Assembly: GCA_011523735.1 (NCBI GenBank)
Contig: WTGB01000128.1
Location: forward strand, 1-64,000
From: Chloroflexota bacterium
Lineage (GTDB): Bacteria; Chloroflexota; Anaerolineae; Aggregatilineales; Phototrophicaceae
Direction: 5' to 3'
DNA: 64,000 bases
Shown: one piece after another, positions 47,949 to 56,757 of the stretch
Layout: the number at the start of each line of letters is the position of its first letter
Numbering within the stretch: the first letter of the stretch is position 1
The notes under the pieces: model-generated
Told to the model about the DNA's origin: nothing
The model's database searches: none
What the model saw: the letters and a program-made list of their open reading frames with translations, nothing else
Position numbers and translations under genes: made by a program

Positions 47949-48713
47949 TTATTTCTTGCCGCGCGCCAGCCCGTTCGATGTCAGATAGTCGTAACTGTCT
48001 CGAACGGCTTGCAGCATATCGGTCGCGCAGCGGTCCAATTCAACGATATGCCATTCGGCGGTATCCGCGCTTGCCTTGACGATGCCGGGCACATCCATCT
48101 TCCCGCCGCCCACCGCAGTCATATCATCGTCTTTGTCCAAGGAGCCATCTTTGAGGTGGATCAAGGGCGCGCGCGCGCCCACTTGCCTGACCACATCGAC
48201 CGCGTCCAGCCCGCCAACCTGCACCCAATAGGTATCAATCTGCAGGAAGACACTGTCGTCGAGCTCATCAAGCATCAGCTCGAGGGTGGCGCAGCCGTTA
48301 AGCTGCTTGTACTCCCACCAATGATTGTGGTAGCCCAATGCTAAGCCATTGGCGTTGGCAAAAGCGCCGGCATTATTGAGCTTCTCACAGGTCCGCTTGA
48401 TCCCGTCGACCGTCTCGAATTCCGCCGGCGGCAAGTATGCAATGCAGACTCGCTCCAGCCCATAAGCTTCCGCCAGCGCCAGCACGGCGTCTTTGTTGGC
48501 GTCGTCCGGGAAGGGGACATGGCTGCTGCAAACTTCCAACTCAAGCTCGCGGCACAAGCCCGCCACAGCATCCAAGCCGCCTGGCATGCCGCCAAAAGGC
48601 TCGACCCCGACATAACCAATATCGGCGATGTTTCGTATCGTAGCTTCGAAATCCTGCGCCAATTCCTCGCGCAGTGAATACAATTGAACCGCAACCGGCT
48701 TTAGATCAGACAT
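47949..48713 (-). CDS. Xylose-isomerase-like TIM barrel (sugar phosphate isomerase/epimerase)
   Basis: 254 residues, AP endonuclease 2/xylose isomerase-like barrel. The metal-binding scaffold is visible as GYVGVEPFGG with the first Glu region, LALGYHNHWWEY, LQIDTYWVQVGG with the central Asp, and LIHLKDGS with His and Asp. Such proteins isomerise or epimerise sugars, inositols or sugar phosphates. The partner oxidoreductase suggests a small sugar or polyol catabolic pair. The specific sugar is unknown. Confidence 0.85.
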   Translation of the reverse strand: MSDLKPVAVQLYSLREELAQDFEATIRNIADIGYVGVEPFGGMPGGLDAVAGLCRELELEVCSSHVPFPDDANKDAVLALAEAYGLERVCIAYLPPAEFETVDGIKRTCEKLNNAGAFANANGLALGYHNHWWEYKQLNGCATLELMLDELDDSVFLQIDTYWVQVGGLDAVDVVRQVGARAPLIHLKDGSLDKDDDMTAVGGGKMDVPGIVKASADTAEWHIVELDRCATDMLQAVRDSYDYLTSNGLARGKK

Positions 48714-48862
48714 AAGAATTCGCCCTCAGGTTAACATAGCTCCTATCTGTATTTTGGCGCTTCCGCGCGGGAATGCCAGTGTGAAAAGCGCCACCAAGAC
48801 AAGTCGGGAATGCTTCGCCAATATCTGTCTGCGCCATGTCGAGTTCATGTCAACAAAAGTCG

Positions 48863-48882
48863 GGACAAAAATGGACAAAAAT
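48863..48882. repeat. Tandem 10-mer, two copies
   Basis: GGACAAAAAT repeated twice with no gap, 28 bases before the three-copy 11-mer. Confidence 0.7.
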
Positions 48883-48910
48883 GGTACTCACTTGGTTCAT
48901 CTTGGCGCAT

Positions 48911-48943
48911 CCTAGGTATATCCTGGGTATATCCTGGGTACAT
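48911..48943. repeat. Tandem 11-mer, three copies
   Basis: CCTAGGTATAT, CCTGGGTATAT, CCTGGGTACAT in a row; the copies differ at one position each from the middle one. Likely replication slippage or a set of binding sites. Confidence 0.75.
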
Positions 48944-49183
48944 ACATTAAAGGATTTTGCGAGATAATCGCCAGTCTATATCGATACAGTATGGATACAG
49001 CGGCATTTTTGGGGCTGAAAAACGGATTTTGCGCGGCAAGCGTTGAGATTTGGGATAGGCGCCATGTTTTCGGATTAGACGATGGATTGGCAATTTGGCG
49101 TTCATAACAGCCAGGGTAGCATAAATACGGTGGGAATAGGCGACTATATGGTCGCGTATTTGTCGTCTCACTCGGTAAGTTTC

Positions 49184-49208
49184 GGGCGACTCACAGAGTC
49201 GCCCCTAC
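49184..49208. repeat. Short palindromic repeat, copy 2 (REP-like)
   Basis: GGGCGACTC-ACA-GAGTCGCCC followed by CTAC: a perfect 9-bp stem with a 3-base loop. It differs from copy 1 by one base, which there turns the T into C and breaks one pair to a G-C/G-T type change. Confidence 0.75.
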
Positions 49209-49384
49209 GGATCTCGCGTGTGAGGGGCGGGGGAATCTGGACGTCAATCTACAGGAATTGGACAGGGCTTAATATAGTAAACTGCCCTGCCCTGCTGTAC
49301 ACTGAATGTTTGTGTCTTTATCGTCCTGGACCATCGCCGGGCAGCGGAAAATACATCCTGAGTTAGGCTGCCGGGAGTAACATT

Positions 49385-51295
49385 ATGGCATCGGCCGCGT
49401 CCAAGCCGCGCGCGCAGGCTTTTGCAAAACCCAAAACCTTCTCCGCATTCCGCATCTGGATGCGCCTGATGCGCTACATATGGCGCTATCGGCTTTCCGT
49501 GGTCATGGCATTCGCAGGCATCGTCGGCACGAACATCCTGGCGGTCATCGTACCTTACATCTTGCGCGATGTGGTCGATATTGGCATCGCCGCCAAAGAC
49601 AGCAGCTTCATGCTCAATGCCGGCTTGCTTGTTGTGGGCTTGGGCATCCTGCGCGGTTTGACCGCTTTCTTTGGAAGGTATTTGGGCGAACGCCTGTCAC
49701 ATTGCATTGCCTTCGACATCCGCAACGAAATTTACGACAAGGTGCAGCGGCAATCCTTCACCTACCACGATAATGCGCAAGTCGGCACGATCGTCACGCG
49801 GGCCATCAGCGATGTCAACGAGATCCAGCGCTATTTCTCCTTTGGCTTGATGGACGGCTTGAATACCATCCTCTTGCTCATCGGCGTCGTCGCCATCATG
49901 CTCGCCACCAGTCCGCTGCTCGCGATTGTCGCCTTCTCACCGCTCCTGCCGCTGGCGCTCTATTCGCAGCGCTTTGTCATGCGCGTCCATCCGCGCTGGA
50001 AGGCAGTCATGGTTCGCATGCAGGCGCTAAGCAATCACATACAGGAGAACGCTCTTGGCGCTGAAGTCGTGCGTGTTTTCGCCCGCGAAGAACACGAAAT
50101 CGACCGATTCCATGAAGAGAACAACAATCTCTACAACGAGCAACTGGACTTCATCACCCAGTGGATCACCTACTTGCCGACCAGCGCCTTTCTCGCCGCC
50201 CTTTCAACCGCCCTCGTGCTTCTGTTTGGCGGACTGATGGAACAGCAGGGGCTGGCAAATATCTCGGTCGGCTTAATCGTCACGTTTAACGCCTATGTCT
50301 TGCTCCTTGCGCAACCGCTGCGTTTTGTCGGCTTCGTTATCCTGCTGACGACGCAAGCCGTTGCCAGCGGCGAACGCGTCTTCGAGGTACTTGACGAAAC
50401 GGAGCTGCTCGTTGACCGGGAGGGCGCGATAAAGAAGGATTTCAATGGGCATGTGCGCTTCGACAAGGTCAGCACCAGTTACAGCGCCTTAAGTCCGGCG
50501 GTCGTGAAGAACATCCGCCTGGAGGCGAAACCGGGCGAAGTGGTCGCCATCATCGGCTTGACCGGCTCCGGCAAGACAACAATCGCCAATTTGATTCCCC
50601 GCTTCTACGATGTGACCGATGGCAGGGTGACGATCGACGGCATTGATGTGCGGGACTACGACCTTGATTGCCTGCGCAGCCAGATCGGCATCGTCATGCA
50701 GCAGTCCCTGCTCTTTTCCGCCACCATCGAGGAGAACATCGCTTACGGCAAATCATCGGCGACGCGGGAGGAAATCGTGGCTGCGGCGAAATCCGCCAAC
50801 GCGCATGATTTCATCTCCGAGTTTCCCGATGGCTACCAGACTGTCGTCGGCGAGCGCGGCGTGACCTTGTCAGGCGGGCAGAAGCAACGCGTCGCCATCG
50901 CCCGCGCCTTGCTGATCAATCCGCGCATCCTCATCCTCGATGACGCCACCAGCAGCGTCGACACACAGACTGAACATCTGATTCAGCAGGCGCTCGACCG
51001 CATCATGGTCGGGCGGACGACCTTTGTAATCGCCCAGCGCATGAGTACGATTTTGGACGCCGATCAGATTATCGTGCTGCGCGAAGGCAAGATCATCCAG
51101 CAGGGGACGCACGAGACCCTGCTCCAAGACGGGGGGCTGTATGAAGAGATCTACAAGCTGCAACTCGAGGAACAGCAGCGCGTCCGCCGCGAGGCTATCA
51201 TCTCCGGCGTCATCAAAATCCCGTTCGAAGAAAGACGCTCAACCCAACAATTCCGCGAATTGATCGAACGCCTTACGGGCAAGTATACACCTTAG
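49385..51295 (+). CDS. ABC exporter subunit with degenerate ATP site
   Basis: The 636-residue half-transporter has a type IV exporter membrane domain (about 1-340) and an ATPase domain. Walker A is GLTGSGKTT and the signature is the normal LSGGQKQR. The Walker B ends ILILDDATSSVD, with Asp where the catalytic Glu should be, and the switch reads VIAQRMST, with Gln in place of His. These are hallmarks of the degenerate half of a heterodimeric exporter such as TM287/288 or BmrCD. The partner gene follows 23 bases downstream. The substrate (lipid, drug or peptide) is unknown. Confidence 0.92.
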   Translation: MASAASKPRAQAFAKPKTFSAFRIWMRLMRYIWRYRLSVVMAFAGIVGTNILAVIVPYILRDVVDIGIAAKDSSFMLNAGLLVVGLGILRGLTAFFGRYLGERLSHCIAFDIRNEIYDKVQRQSFTYHDNAQVGTIVTRAISDVNEIQRYFSFGLMDGLNTILLLIGVVAIMLATSPLLAIVAFSPLLPLALYSQRFVMRVHPRWKAVMVRMQALSNHIQENALGAEVVRVFAREEHEIDRFHEENNNLYNEQLDFITQWITYLPTSAFLAALSTALVLLFGGLMEQQGLANISVGLIVTFNAYVLLLAQPLRFVGFVILLTTQAVASGERVFEVLDETELLVDREGAIKKDFNGHVRFDKVSTSYSALSPAVVKNIRLEAKPGEVVAIIGLTGSGKTTIANLIPRFYDVTDGRVTIDGIDVRDYDLDCLRSQIGIVMQQSLLFSATIEENIAYGKSSATREEIVAAAKSANAHDFISEFPDGYQTVVGERGVTLSGGQKQRVAIARALLINPRILILDDATSSVDTQTEHLIQQALDRIMVGRTTFVIAQRMSTILDADQIIVLREGKIIQQGTHETLLQDGGLYEEIYKLQLEEQQRVRREAIISGVIKIPFEERRSTQQFRELIERLTGKYTP

Positions 51296-51318
51296 CAAAA
51301 TCGCGGAGTCAGGAGACC

Positions 51319-53145
51319 ATGGCTTCCCAAGCTCGTAGCAAACTCAAAGGCTCCTCCAGAGACAAGGGCAAGGAGGCTCAGCCAAATATCCTCGAAATCG
51401 ACGACCACCACCGCCCTGGTTTCGATCGCGAGGTGACCGTTCGCCTCTTGTCCTACCTCGCGCCGCACCGGCGTGAATTCACCGTCGCCGTGCTCGCGAT
51501 GCTGCTCAGCGTCATCGCGAATGTCGCCGGACCGCCTCTGATTGGCTGGGCGATCGACGAAGGCATTCGCAAGGGCGATATCTCAATTCTGATAGCCGGC
51601 GTGCTCTTCTTCGTCGGGATTCAGGTAATCGGCTTCATCGGTTTCCGCATCCAACTGGGCAATATGGCGGTCATCGGCCAGACTATTATCAAGACCCTGC
51701 GCGATCAGTTGTTTGAGCATATCCAATACCTGTCGATCGGCTTCTTCGCCGATTATGAGGCGGGGCGCCTGATCGCACGCATTATCAGCGATGTCAACGT
51801 CGTGCGCGAAGCGGTCACCTTTGCCGCCGTCGGCAGCATTCGCGAAGTGCTGATGCTCTTCGGCATTATCATCTCGATGCTGGTCATCAATGTGCCACTC
51901 ACCGCGGTCGCCTTCACTGTGCTTGTCGTTCTGCTCTTCATCGCGAATTTCTGGCGGATATACGCCCGCGCCGCCTACCTGCGCCTCTCCGACAGCAACG
52001 CCAAAGTCAACGCTGAGCTTTCGGAGGCATTCACTGGCGTTCGCGTCACGCAAGCTTTTGCCCGTCAAACTTTTAATTACCAGCGCTTTGCCGGTGAAAT
52101 CAACGAAGCCAGCCGCCAGGCGGGAGTGCGAGCCGCGCTGATCGCAGGCTTGTTTTATCCCACCGTTGAAATGATTGGGGGGGTTGCCACTGGCACGCTG
52201 ATTTTCGTCGGCGGGACGCTGGTTCTGGATGACAGAATCTCAATCGGCGTGCTCCTGGCTTTCATCCTGTATATTCAGCAGTTTTTCTATCCCATTCGCT
52301 TGCTGGCGCAACGTTACAACTTGCTCCAAAGCGTCATCGCATCCGGCTACCGGATCTTCAAGCTGATGGACTTCCCGGTAGAAGTTCGCGATGAGATCGT
52401 CGCCGACGAGCTGCCCGCCATCACCGGTCATATTCGTTTTGAAGATGTAGCCTTTCGCTATTCCCCAGAAGCTCCGCTCGTCTTGAAAGACATCAATCTC
52501 GATGTCCCAGCTGGCTCCCGCGTCGCCTTCGTCGGGCACACCGGCGCTGGCAAGACCACGATGGTCAAGCTGATCACGCGCTTCCATGACGTGACGAAGG
52601 GCAAGGTGACCGTTGATGGATATGACCTCAGAGAGGTCACGCAGAACAGTTTGCGCCGGCAGATCAGCGTCGTCCCGCAAGATACCCACCTCTTCTCCGG
52701 CACGGTCCTGGACAACATCCGCTACGGGCGCTTGAAAGCCAGCGATGAAGAAGTCGTTGACGCGGCGAAAGCGGTGGGCGCGCATGACTTTATCGTCAAT
52801 CTGGAAGACGGCTATCTCACCGATATCCGGGAAGGGGGCGCCGTCTTGTCCACCGGCCAGCGGCAGTTGCTGGCTTTTGCCCGCGCCTTGCTGGCTGATC
52901 CGCGCGTGCTCATCCTCGATGAAGCGACCAGCAACATCGATACGCAGACTGAGCGGTTAATCCAGCGGGCTTTGGAGCGCCTGCTGGAAGGGCGCACCAG
53001 CTTTATCATCGCCCATCGCTTGAGTACGATCACCTCCGCCGATGTCATCGTCGTCATGGACCACGGCAAGATCGTAGAAATGGGCAGCCACCGGGAACTG
53101 CTAAAGCAGGAAGGCGTATACCACCAGCTCTATACCTTGGTTTAA
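51319..53145 (+). CDS. ABC exporter subunit, catalytic partner
   Basis: 608 residues; membrane domain (about 35-345) then ATPase. Walker A is GHTGAGKTT, Walker B ILDEATSNID with the catalytic Glu, and the switch IIAHRLST has its His. The signature reads LSTGQRQ rather than LSGGQ. In a heterodimer this variant signature would face the degenerate Walker motifs of the upstream subunit, and the good LSGGQ of that subunit faces this complete site. One working and one dead ATP site are therefore predicted. The N-terminal 30 residues are basic and disordered. The gene ends 18 bases from convergent dinB. Confidence 0.93.
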   Translation: MASQARSKLKGSSRDKGKEAQPNILEIDDHHRPGFDREVTVRLLSYLAPHRREFTVAVLAMLLSVIANVAGPPLIGWAIDEGIRKGDISILIAGVLFFVGIQVIGFIGFRIQLGNMAVIGQTIIKTLRDQLFEHIQYLSIGFFADYEAGRLIARIISDVNVVREAVTFAAVGSIREVLMLFGIIISMLVINVPLTAVAFTVLVVLLFIANFWRIYARAAYLRLSDSNAKVNAELSEAFTGVRVTQAFARQTFNYQRFAGEINEASRQAGVRAALIAGLFYPTVEMIGGVATGTLIFVGGTLVLDDRISIGVLLAFILYIQQFFYPIRLLAQRYNLLQSVIASGYRIFKLMDFPVEVRDEIVADELPAITGHIRFEDVAFRYSPEAPLVLKDINLDVPAGSRVAFVGHTGAGKTTMVKLITRFHDVTKGKVTVDGYDLREVTQNSLRRQISVVPQDTHLFSGTVLDNIRYGRLKASDEEVVDAAKAVGAHDFIVNLEDGYLTDIREGGAVLSTGQRQLLAFARALLADPRVLILDEATSNIDTQTERLIQRALERLLEGRTSFIIAHRLSTITSADVIVVMDHGKIVEMGSHRELLKQEGVYHQLYTLV

Positions 53146-53163
53146 TCACGGACCGCCATTTGG

Positions 53164-54372
53164 TCAGCGCTTATTGTCCTCCCGGGGCTGATAGTGTAAA
53201 TCGCTGGCCCGCCGTATCATTGTCTCGCCGTACTTGTCACGCAAGCGGTCCAGTACGCCCACCAGGTTTTCTTCATGCTTTTCGCTCGCGCCGCCGCCCC
53301 ATAATCCAAGCTGTCGATTTGGCTCGCCGAAGCCGCTAATCCCAACGCCGATCAGCCGGACCGGTTTGCCCGGGGGCCAGGTCCCCTCGAAGAGTCTTCG
53401 GGCAGCTTCGTAAATATCGCCATCAAGATCGGTGGGCTGGTCGAGCGTGATCTGCCGGCTCAGGGTAGAGAAGTCCGTCCAGCGCAGTTTGATCCTGACT
53501 GTTGTGCCCGCCAAGCCAGCCTTGCGCGCCTGCCGCCCCACACCGTCAGCCAGGCGGCGCAGAGTCAGCTTGAGTTCCGCTTCATCGGCTATGTCTTTGG
53601 CGAAGGTGACTTCCTTACTGATTGATTTCGCTTCGTGTCCGGTCAGCACCGGGCGGAAGTCGATGCCTTGGGCCCGCCGCCAGATATCGCCACCGAGCTT
53701 GCCCAAACGCGCTACTAGCGCCTCTTCCGACCAATTCGCCACCTCGCCCACCGTGGTCAAGCCCAATTTTTGCAGGGTCTCGGCATTCCTCGGTCCCACC
53801 CCCCAGAGCCGTCGGATAGGCAATGGCGCTAGGAAAGCCGCCTCCCCGCCCGCCGGCACAATTGTGATGGTATTAGGCGGTTTGTCCATCGCCCCGCGCG
53901 CTTTGCCGACCGTGTTCGCCGTCTTCGCCATCAGCTTGTTGGTCGCGCCACCCAGGGAGCAGGGCAGATCGAGTTCGTCATTGATCCGCTTTTGCAGTCG
54001 GGTTGCTATGTCAAGAATCGGATCGGGCAAAATGGTCACATCGAGAAAGGCTTCGTCGATCGAGAGCGGTTCAACATAAGGGGCCGTATCCCGCAAGATG
54101 TTCATGACCGCTCTTGAACGCTGAGAGTATACTCCCCGCGTTTGCCCCACCACAATGAGATGCGGGCACAAGCGAATAGCCTGCGCCATCGGCATGGCCG
54201 AGCGAACGCCGTACTTCCTCGCTGGATACGAGGCTGACGACACCACACCGCGTTCATCGGGCTTTCCGCCGACGGCGATAGCTTTGCCCCGCAGCGTCGG
54301 ATTCAACTGCTCCTCTACCGCACAAAAGAAAGCATCTAAATCAAGATGGAGGATCTTGCGCGTCTTCGCCAT
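53164..54372 (-). CDS. dinB: DNA polymerase IV
   Basis: Y-family translesion polymerase, 402 residues. The catalytic acidic residues are in HLDLDAFFCAVEE and SIDEAFLDVT; YSQRSRAVM and ASYPARKYGVRSAMPMAQA are the fingers. A little-finger domain and the variable C-terminus follow. A standard LexA box is not visible upstream, so SOS control is not shown here, unlike uvrB. A good promoter lies 60 bases before the ATG. Convergent with the ABC pair. Confidence 0.94.
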   Translation of the reverse strand: MAKTRKILHLDLDAFFCAVEEQLNPTLRGKAIAVGGKPDERGVVSSASYPARKYGVRSAMPMAQAIRLCPHLIVVGQTRGVYSQRSRAVMNILRDTAPYVEPLSIDEAFLDVTILPDPILDIATRLQKRINDELDLPCSLGGATNKLMAKTANTVGKARGAMDKPPNTITIVPAGGEAAFLAPLPIRRLWGVGPRNAETLQKLGLTTVGEVANWSEEALVARLGKLGGDIWRRAQGIDFRPVLTGHEAKSISKEVTFAKDIADEAELKLTLRRLADGVGRQARKAGLAGTTVRIKLRWTDFSTLSRQITLDQPTDLDGDIYEAARRLFEGTWPPGKPVRLIGVGISGFGEPNRQLGLWGGGASEKHEENLVGVLDRLRDKYGETMIRRASDLHYQPREDNKR

Positions 54373-54431
54373 CTCGCGTCACACAGGCTTGCTAAATTAA
54401 CTCAAAACCAAATCATTAGAATATATTTTCT

Positions 54432-54460
54432 ATTGTATCACATCAGAGTTCCTAAATCAA
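54432..54460 (-). promoter_or_regulatory. dinB promoter
   Basis: On the minus strand TTGATT (54460-54455), 17 bases, TACAAT (54437-54432). No GAAC-N4-GTTC site nearby. Confidence 0.6.
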
Positions 54461-54520
54461 GCGGACCCGAGCGCGGCGGCACAGTCACAGCAACAGCCTA
54501 CGATTTCGCATCAGGGCGGC

Positions 54521-54526
54521 TATAAT
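54521..54526 (+). promoter_or_regulatory. glgB -10 element
   Basis: TATAAT 38 bases before the glgB start codon; no good -35 is visible at the usual distance. Confidence 0.4.
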
Positions 54527-54564
54527 AACGCTACAAATTCATCCGCGCCCTGCAAGGATAAGCG

Positions 54565-56757
54565 ATGCCCCTGACCATCCACCCCGACGCGATCACCGCC
54601 TTAGTCACCGGCGAGATTGGCGCGCCCGCCTCACTATTAGGTCGGCATCAAATCGGCGATGATCTGTGCATCCGCGCTTTTCGTCCCTGGGCGAAGCAAG
54701 TAGACCTCATCAATGACGACAGCGGGGAGCGCGCGCCGATGAAACTGATTCATGAAGACGGTCTCTTTGCCGCCGATCTCGATGCGACCTGGGCTGAGGC
54801 GTCTTACCATTTTGAATCGGTCACTCTCGAAGGCGCGACCGAAGTCTTTGGCGAAGTTTATGGTCATCCGCCGCTGCTGACGGATTACGATATCTACCTT
54901 TTTGGCCAGGGCGAAAATCAGCAAATCTACAAGAAACTCGGCGCGCATGCGCGTGAAATCAATGGCTTAGGTGGCGTCAATTTCGCCGTCTGGGCGCCGA
55001 ACTGTTACAAAGTCGCCCTCATCGGCGATTTCAATCGCTGGGATCCGCGCACCCATGTCATGGAGAATATCAAGGACGCCGGGATATGGGAGATTTTCGT
55101 GCCGGGCTTGGAAGCGGGGGCGCGTTACAAATTCGAAGTCCGCTCGCACAACAAGGGCTATCGCGCGGCAAAATCCGATCCTTATGGCTTCTTCTCCGAG
55201 TTGCGCCCGGACACCGCCTCCATCGTCTGCGACCTCGACCAATATCAATGGGGCGATGCTGAATGGATGGGGGCGCGCGCGGAAAGCAATCCGCTCAAGC
55301 AGCCGATGAACATCTACGAACTCCACTTGGGCTCCTGGAAGCGCAAAGACCGAGGCGCTTATTTGACCTATCGCGATTTGGCGGATGAATTGCTGCCCTA
55401 TTTGGTCGAAATGGGTTACACCCATCTGGAGTTGCTGCCGGTGGCTGAACATCCGTTGGACGCCTCCTGGGGTTATCAAGTCACGGGTTACTACGCGCCG
55501 ACCAGCCGTTTCGGCGCGCCAGAAGACTTCATGTATTTTGTCGATCGCTGCCACCAGAGCGGCATCGCCGTCATCCTGGATTGGGTGCCGGCTCATTTCC
55601 CCAAAGACGGCTATGGCCTCAACTACTTTGATGGCACACATCTATACAGCCACGAAGATCCCCGCCAGGGCGAGCACCCCGATTGGGGCACGATGATCTT
55701 CAACTACGCTCGCAACGAAGTCCGCAATTTCCTCATCGCCAACGCTCTCTTCTGGCTGGATAAATACCATATTGACGGCTTGCGCGTCGATGCCGTGTCT
55801 TCCATGATCTATCTCAATTTCTCCCGCGAAGAGGGCGAATGGATAGCCAACGAATACGGCAGCCACGAGAACCTCGGCGCTCTAGCTTTCCTGCGGGAAT
55901 TCAACGAGATCGTGCATGCCGAGGCGCCCGGCGCTATCACCATCGCCGAAGAATCCACCGCCTGGGCGATGGTCTCGCGACCGACCTACATCGGCGGCCT
56001 GGGCTTCACCTTCAAATGGAATATGGGCTGGATGCACGACACGCTGCAATACATGAAACATGACCCGGTCCACCGCCGCTTTCACCATCATCAGATTACC
56101 TTCGCCAGCCTCTACGCCTTCAGCGAAAATTTCGTCCTGCCGCTCTCGCATGATGAAGTGGTGCACATGAAAGGCTCGCTGATCGGCAAGCTGCCCGGCG
56201 ACTATTGGCAGCAGTTCGCGGGTTTGCGCCTGCTCTTCGGCTATCAATACACGCAAGTCGGCAAGAAGCTCAATTTCATGGGCAATGAAATTGGACAGTT
56301 CGCCGAATGGAGCGAAGCGCGCAGCCTCGATTGGCATCTGCTCGAATACGATAAACACGCGGGGATGCAAACCTGGGTGCGGGACCTGAACCACTTCTAT
56401 CGTGACCAGCCCGCCCTTTGGCAAGTCGACTGCGAACCGGAGGGCTTCCGCTGGATCGAGGCGAATGACGCCGATTACAGCGTTTACAGTTACATCCGCT
56501 ATGCCGACGACAGGGAGGACTTCCTGATCATCGTGCTCAACTGCACGCCGGTCGTCCGTGACAACTATCGGATTGGCGTTCCGCGCTCCGGATTCTATCA
56601 AGAGGCTTTGAACAGCGATGCCGCAGTCTATGGCGGCAGCAATGTCGGCAACCTGGGCGGCATCCACAGTGAAGATATCGCAAGCCACGGTCTGCCCGAC
56701 AGCATCAGCCTGCGCCTGCCCCCTCTGGCAGTACTTGTCCTTAAGCCGATAGACTAA
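54565..56757 (+). CDS. glgB: 1,4-alpha-glucan branching enzyme
   Basis: Introduces alpha-1,6 branches into glycogen. The 730-residue protein has two N-terminal modules: residues about 1-105 and the CBM48 region (VNFAVWAPNCYKVALIGDFNRWDP). The GH13 barrel with IYELHLGSWKR, GYTHLELLPVAEHPLD, and DWVPAHFPKDGYGL follows; the nucleophile Asp is in DGLRVDAVSSM, the acid/base Glu in IAEESTAW, and the third Asp in LPLSHDEVVH. The C-terminal beta domain is complete. No other glg gene is nearby. Its stop overlaps the MFS gene's stop by four bases. Confidence 0.96.
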   Translation: MPLTIHPDAITALVTGEIGAPASLLGRHQIGDDLCIRAFRPWAKQVDLINDDSGERAPMKLIHEDGLFAADLDATWAEASYHFESVTLEGATEVFGEVYGHPPLLTDYDIYLFGQGENQQIYKKLGAHAREINGLGGVNFAVWAPNCYKVALIGDFNRWDPRTHVMENIKDAGIWEIFVPGLEAGARYKFEVRSHNKGYRAAKSDPYGFFSELRPDTASIVCDLDQYQWGDAEWMGARAESNPLKQPMNIYELHLGSWKRKDRGAYLTYRDLADELLPYLVEMGYTHLELLPVAEHPLDASWGYQVTGYYAPTSRFGAPEDFMYFVDRCHQSGIAVILDWVPAHFPKDGYGLNYFDGTHLYSHEDPRQGEHPDWGTMIFNYARNEVRNFLIANALFWLDKYHIDGLRVDAVSSMIYLNFSREEGEWIANEYGSHENLGALAFLREFNEIVHAEAPGAITIAEESTAWAMVSRPTYIGGLGFTFKWNMGWMHDTLQYMKHDPVHRRFHHHQITFASLYAFSENFVLPLSHDEVVHMKGSLIGKLPGDYWQQFAGLRLLFGYQYTQVGKKLNFMGNEIGQFAEWSEARSLDWHLLEYDKHAGMQTWVRDLNHFYRDQPALWQVDCEPEGFRWIEANDADYSVYSYIRYADDREDFLIIVLNCTPVVRDNYRIGVPRSGFYQEALNSDAAVYGGSNVGNLGGIHSEDIASHGLPDSISLRLPPLAVLVLKPID

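Larger units (their letters stand above)
48714..49384. other. Long intergenic region with short repeats
   Basis: 671 bases without a convincing gene. It holds a 2-copy 10-mer (48863-48882), a 3-copy 11-mer (48911-48943), the second REP-like palindrome (49184-49208), and a repeated GGATTTTGCG (48952, 49022). A 94-codon frame at 49082-49366 runs through the palindrome and looks spurious. Confidence 0.6.

Noticed and set aside
49082-49366. 94-codon frame in the 671-base intergenic region
   Set aside because: It runs through the REP-like palindrome, has no ribosome site and its composition looks random (many Gly, Ser, Cys and Arg near the end).
54373-54564. SOS box upstream of dinB
   Set aside because: No GAAC-N4-GTTC or close variant on either strand.
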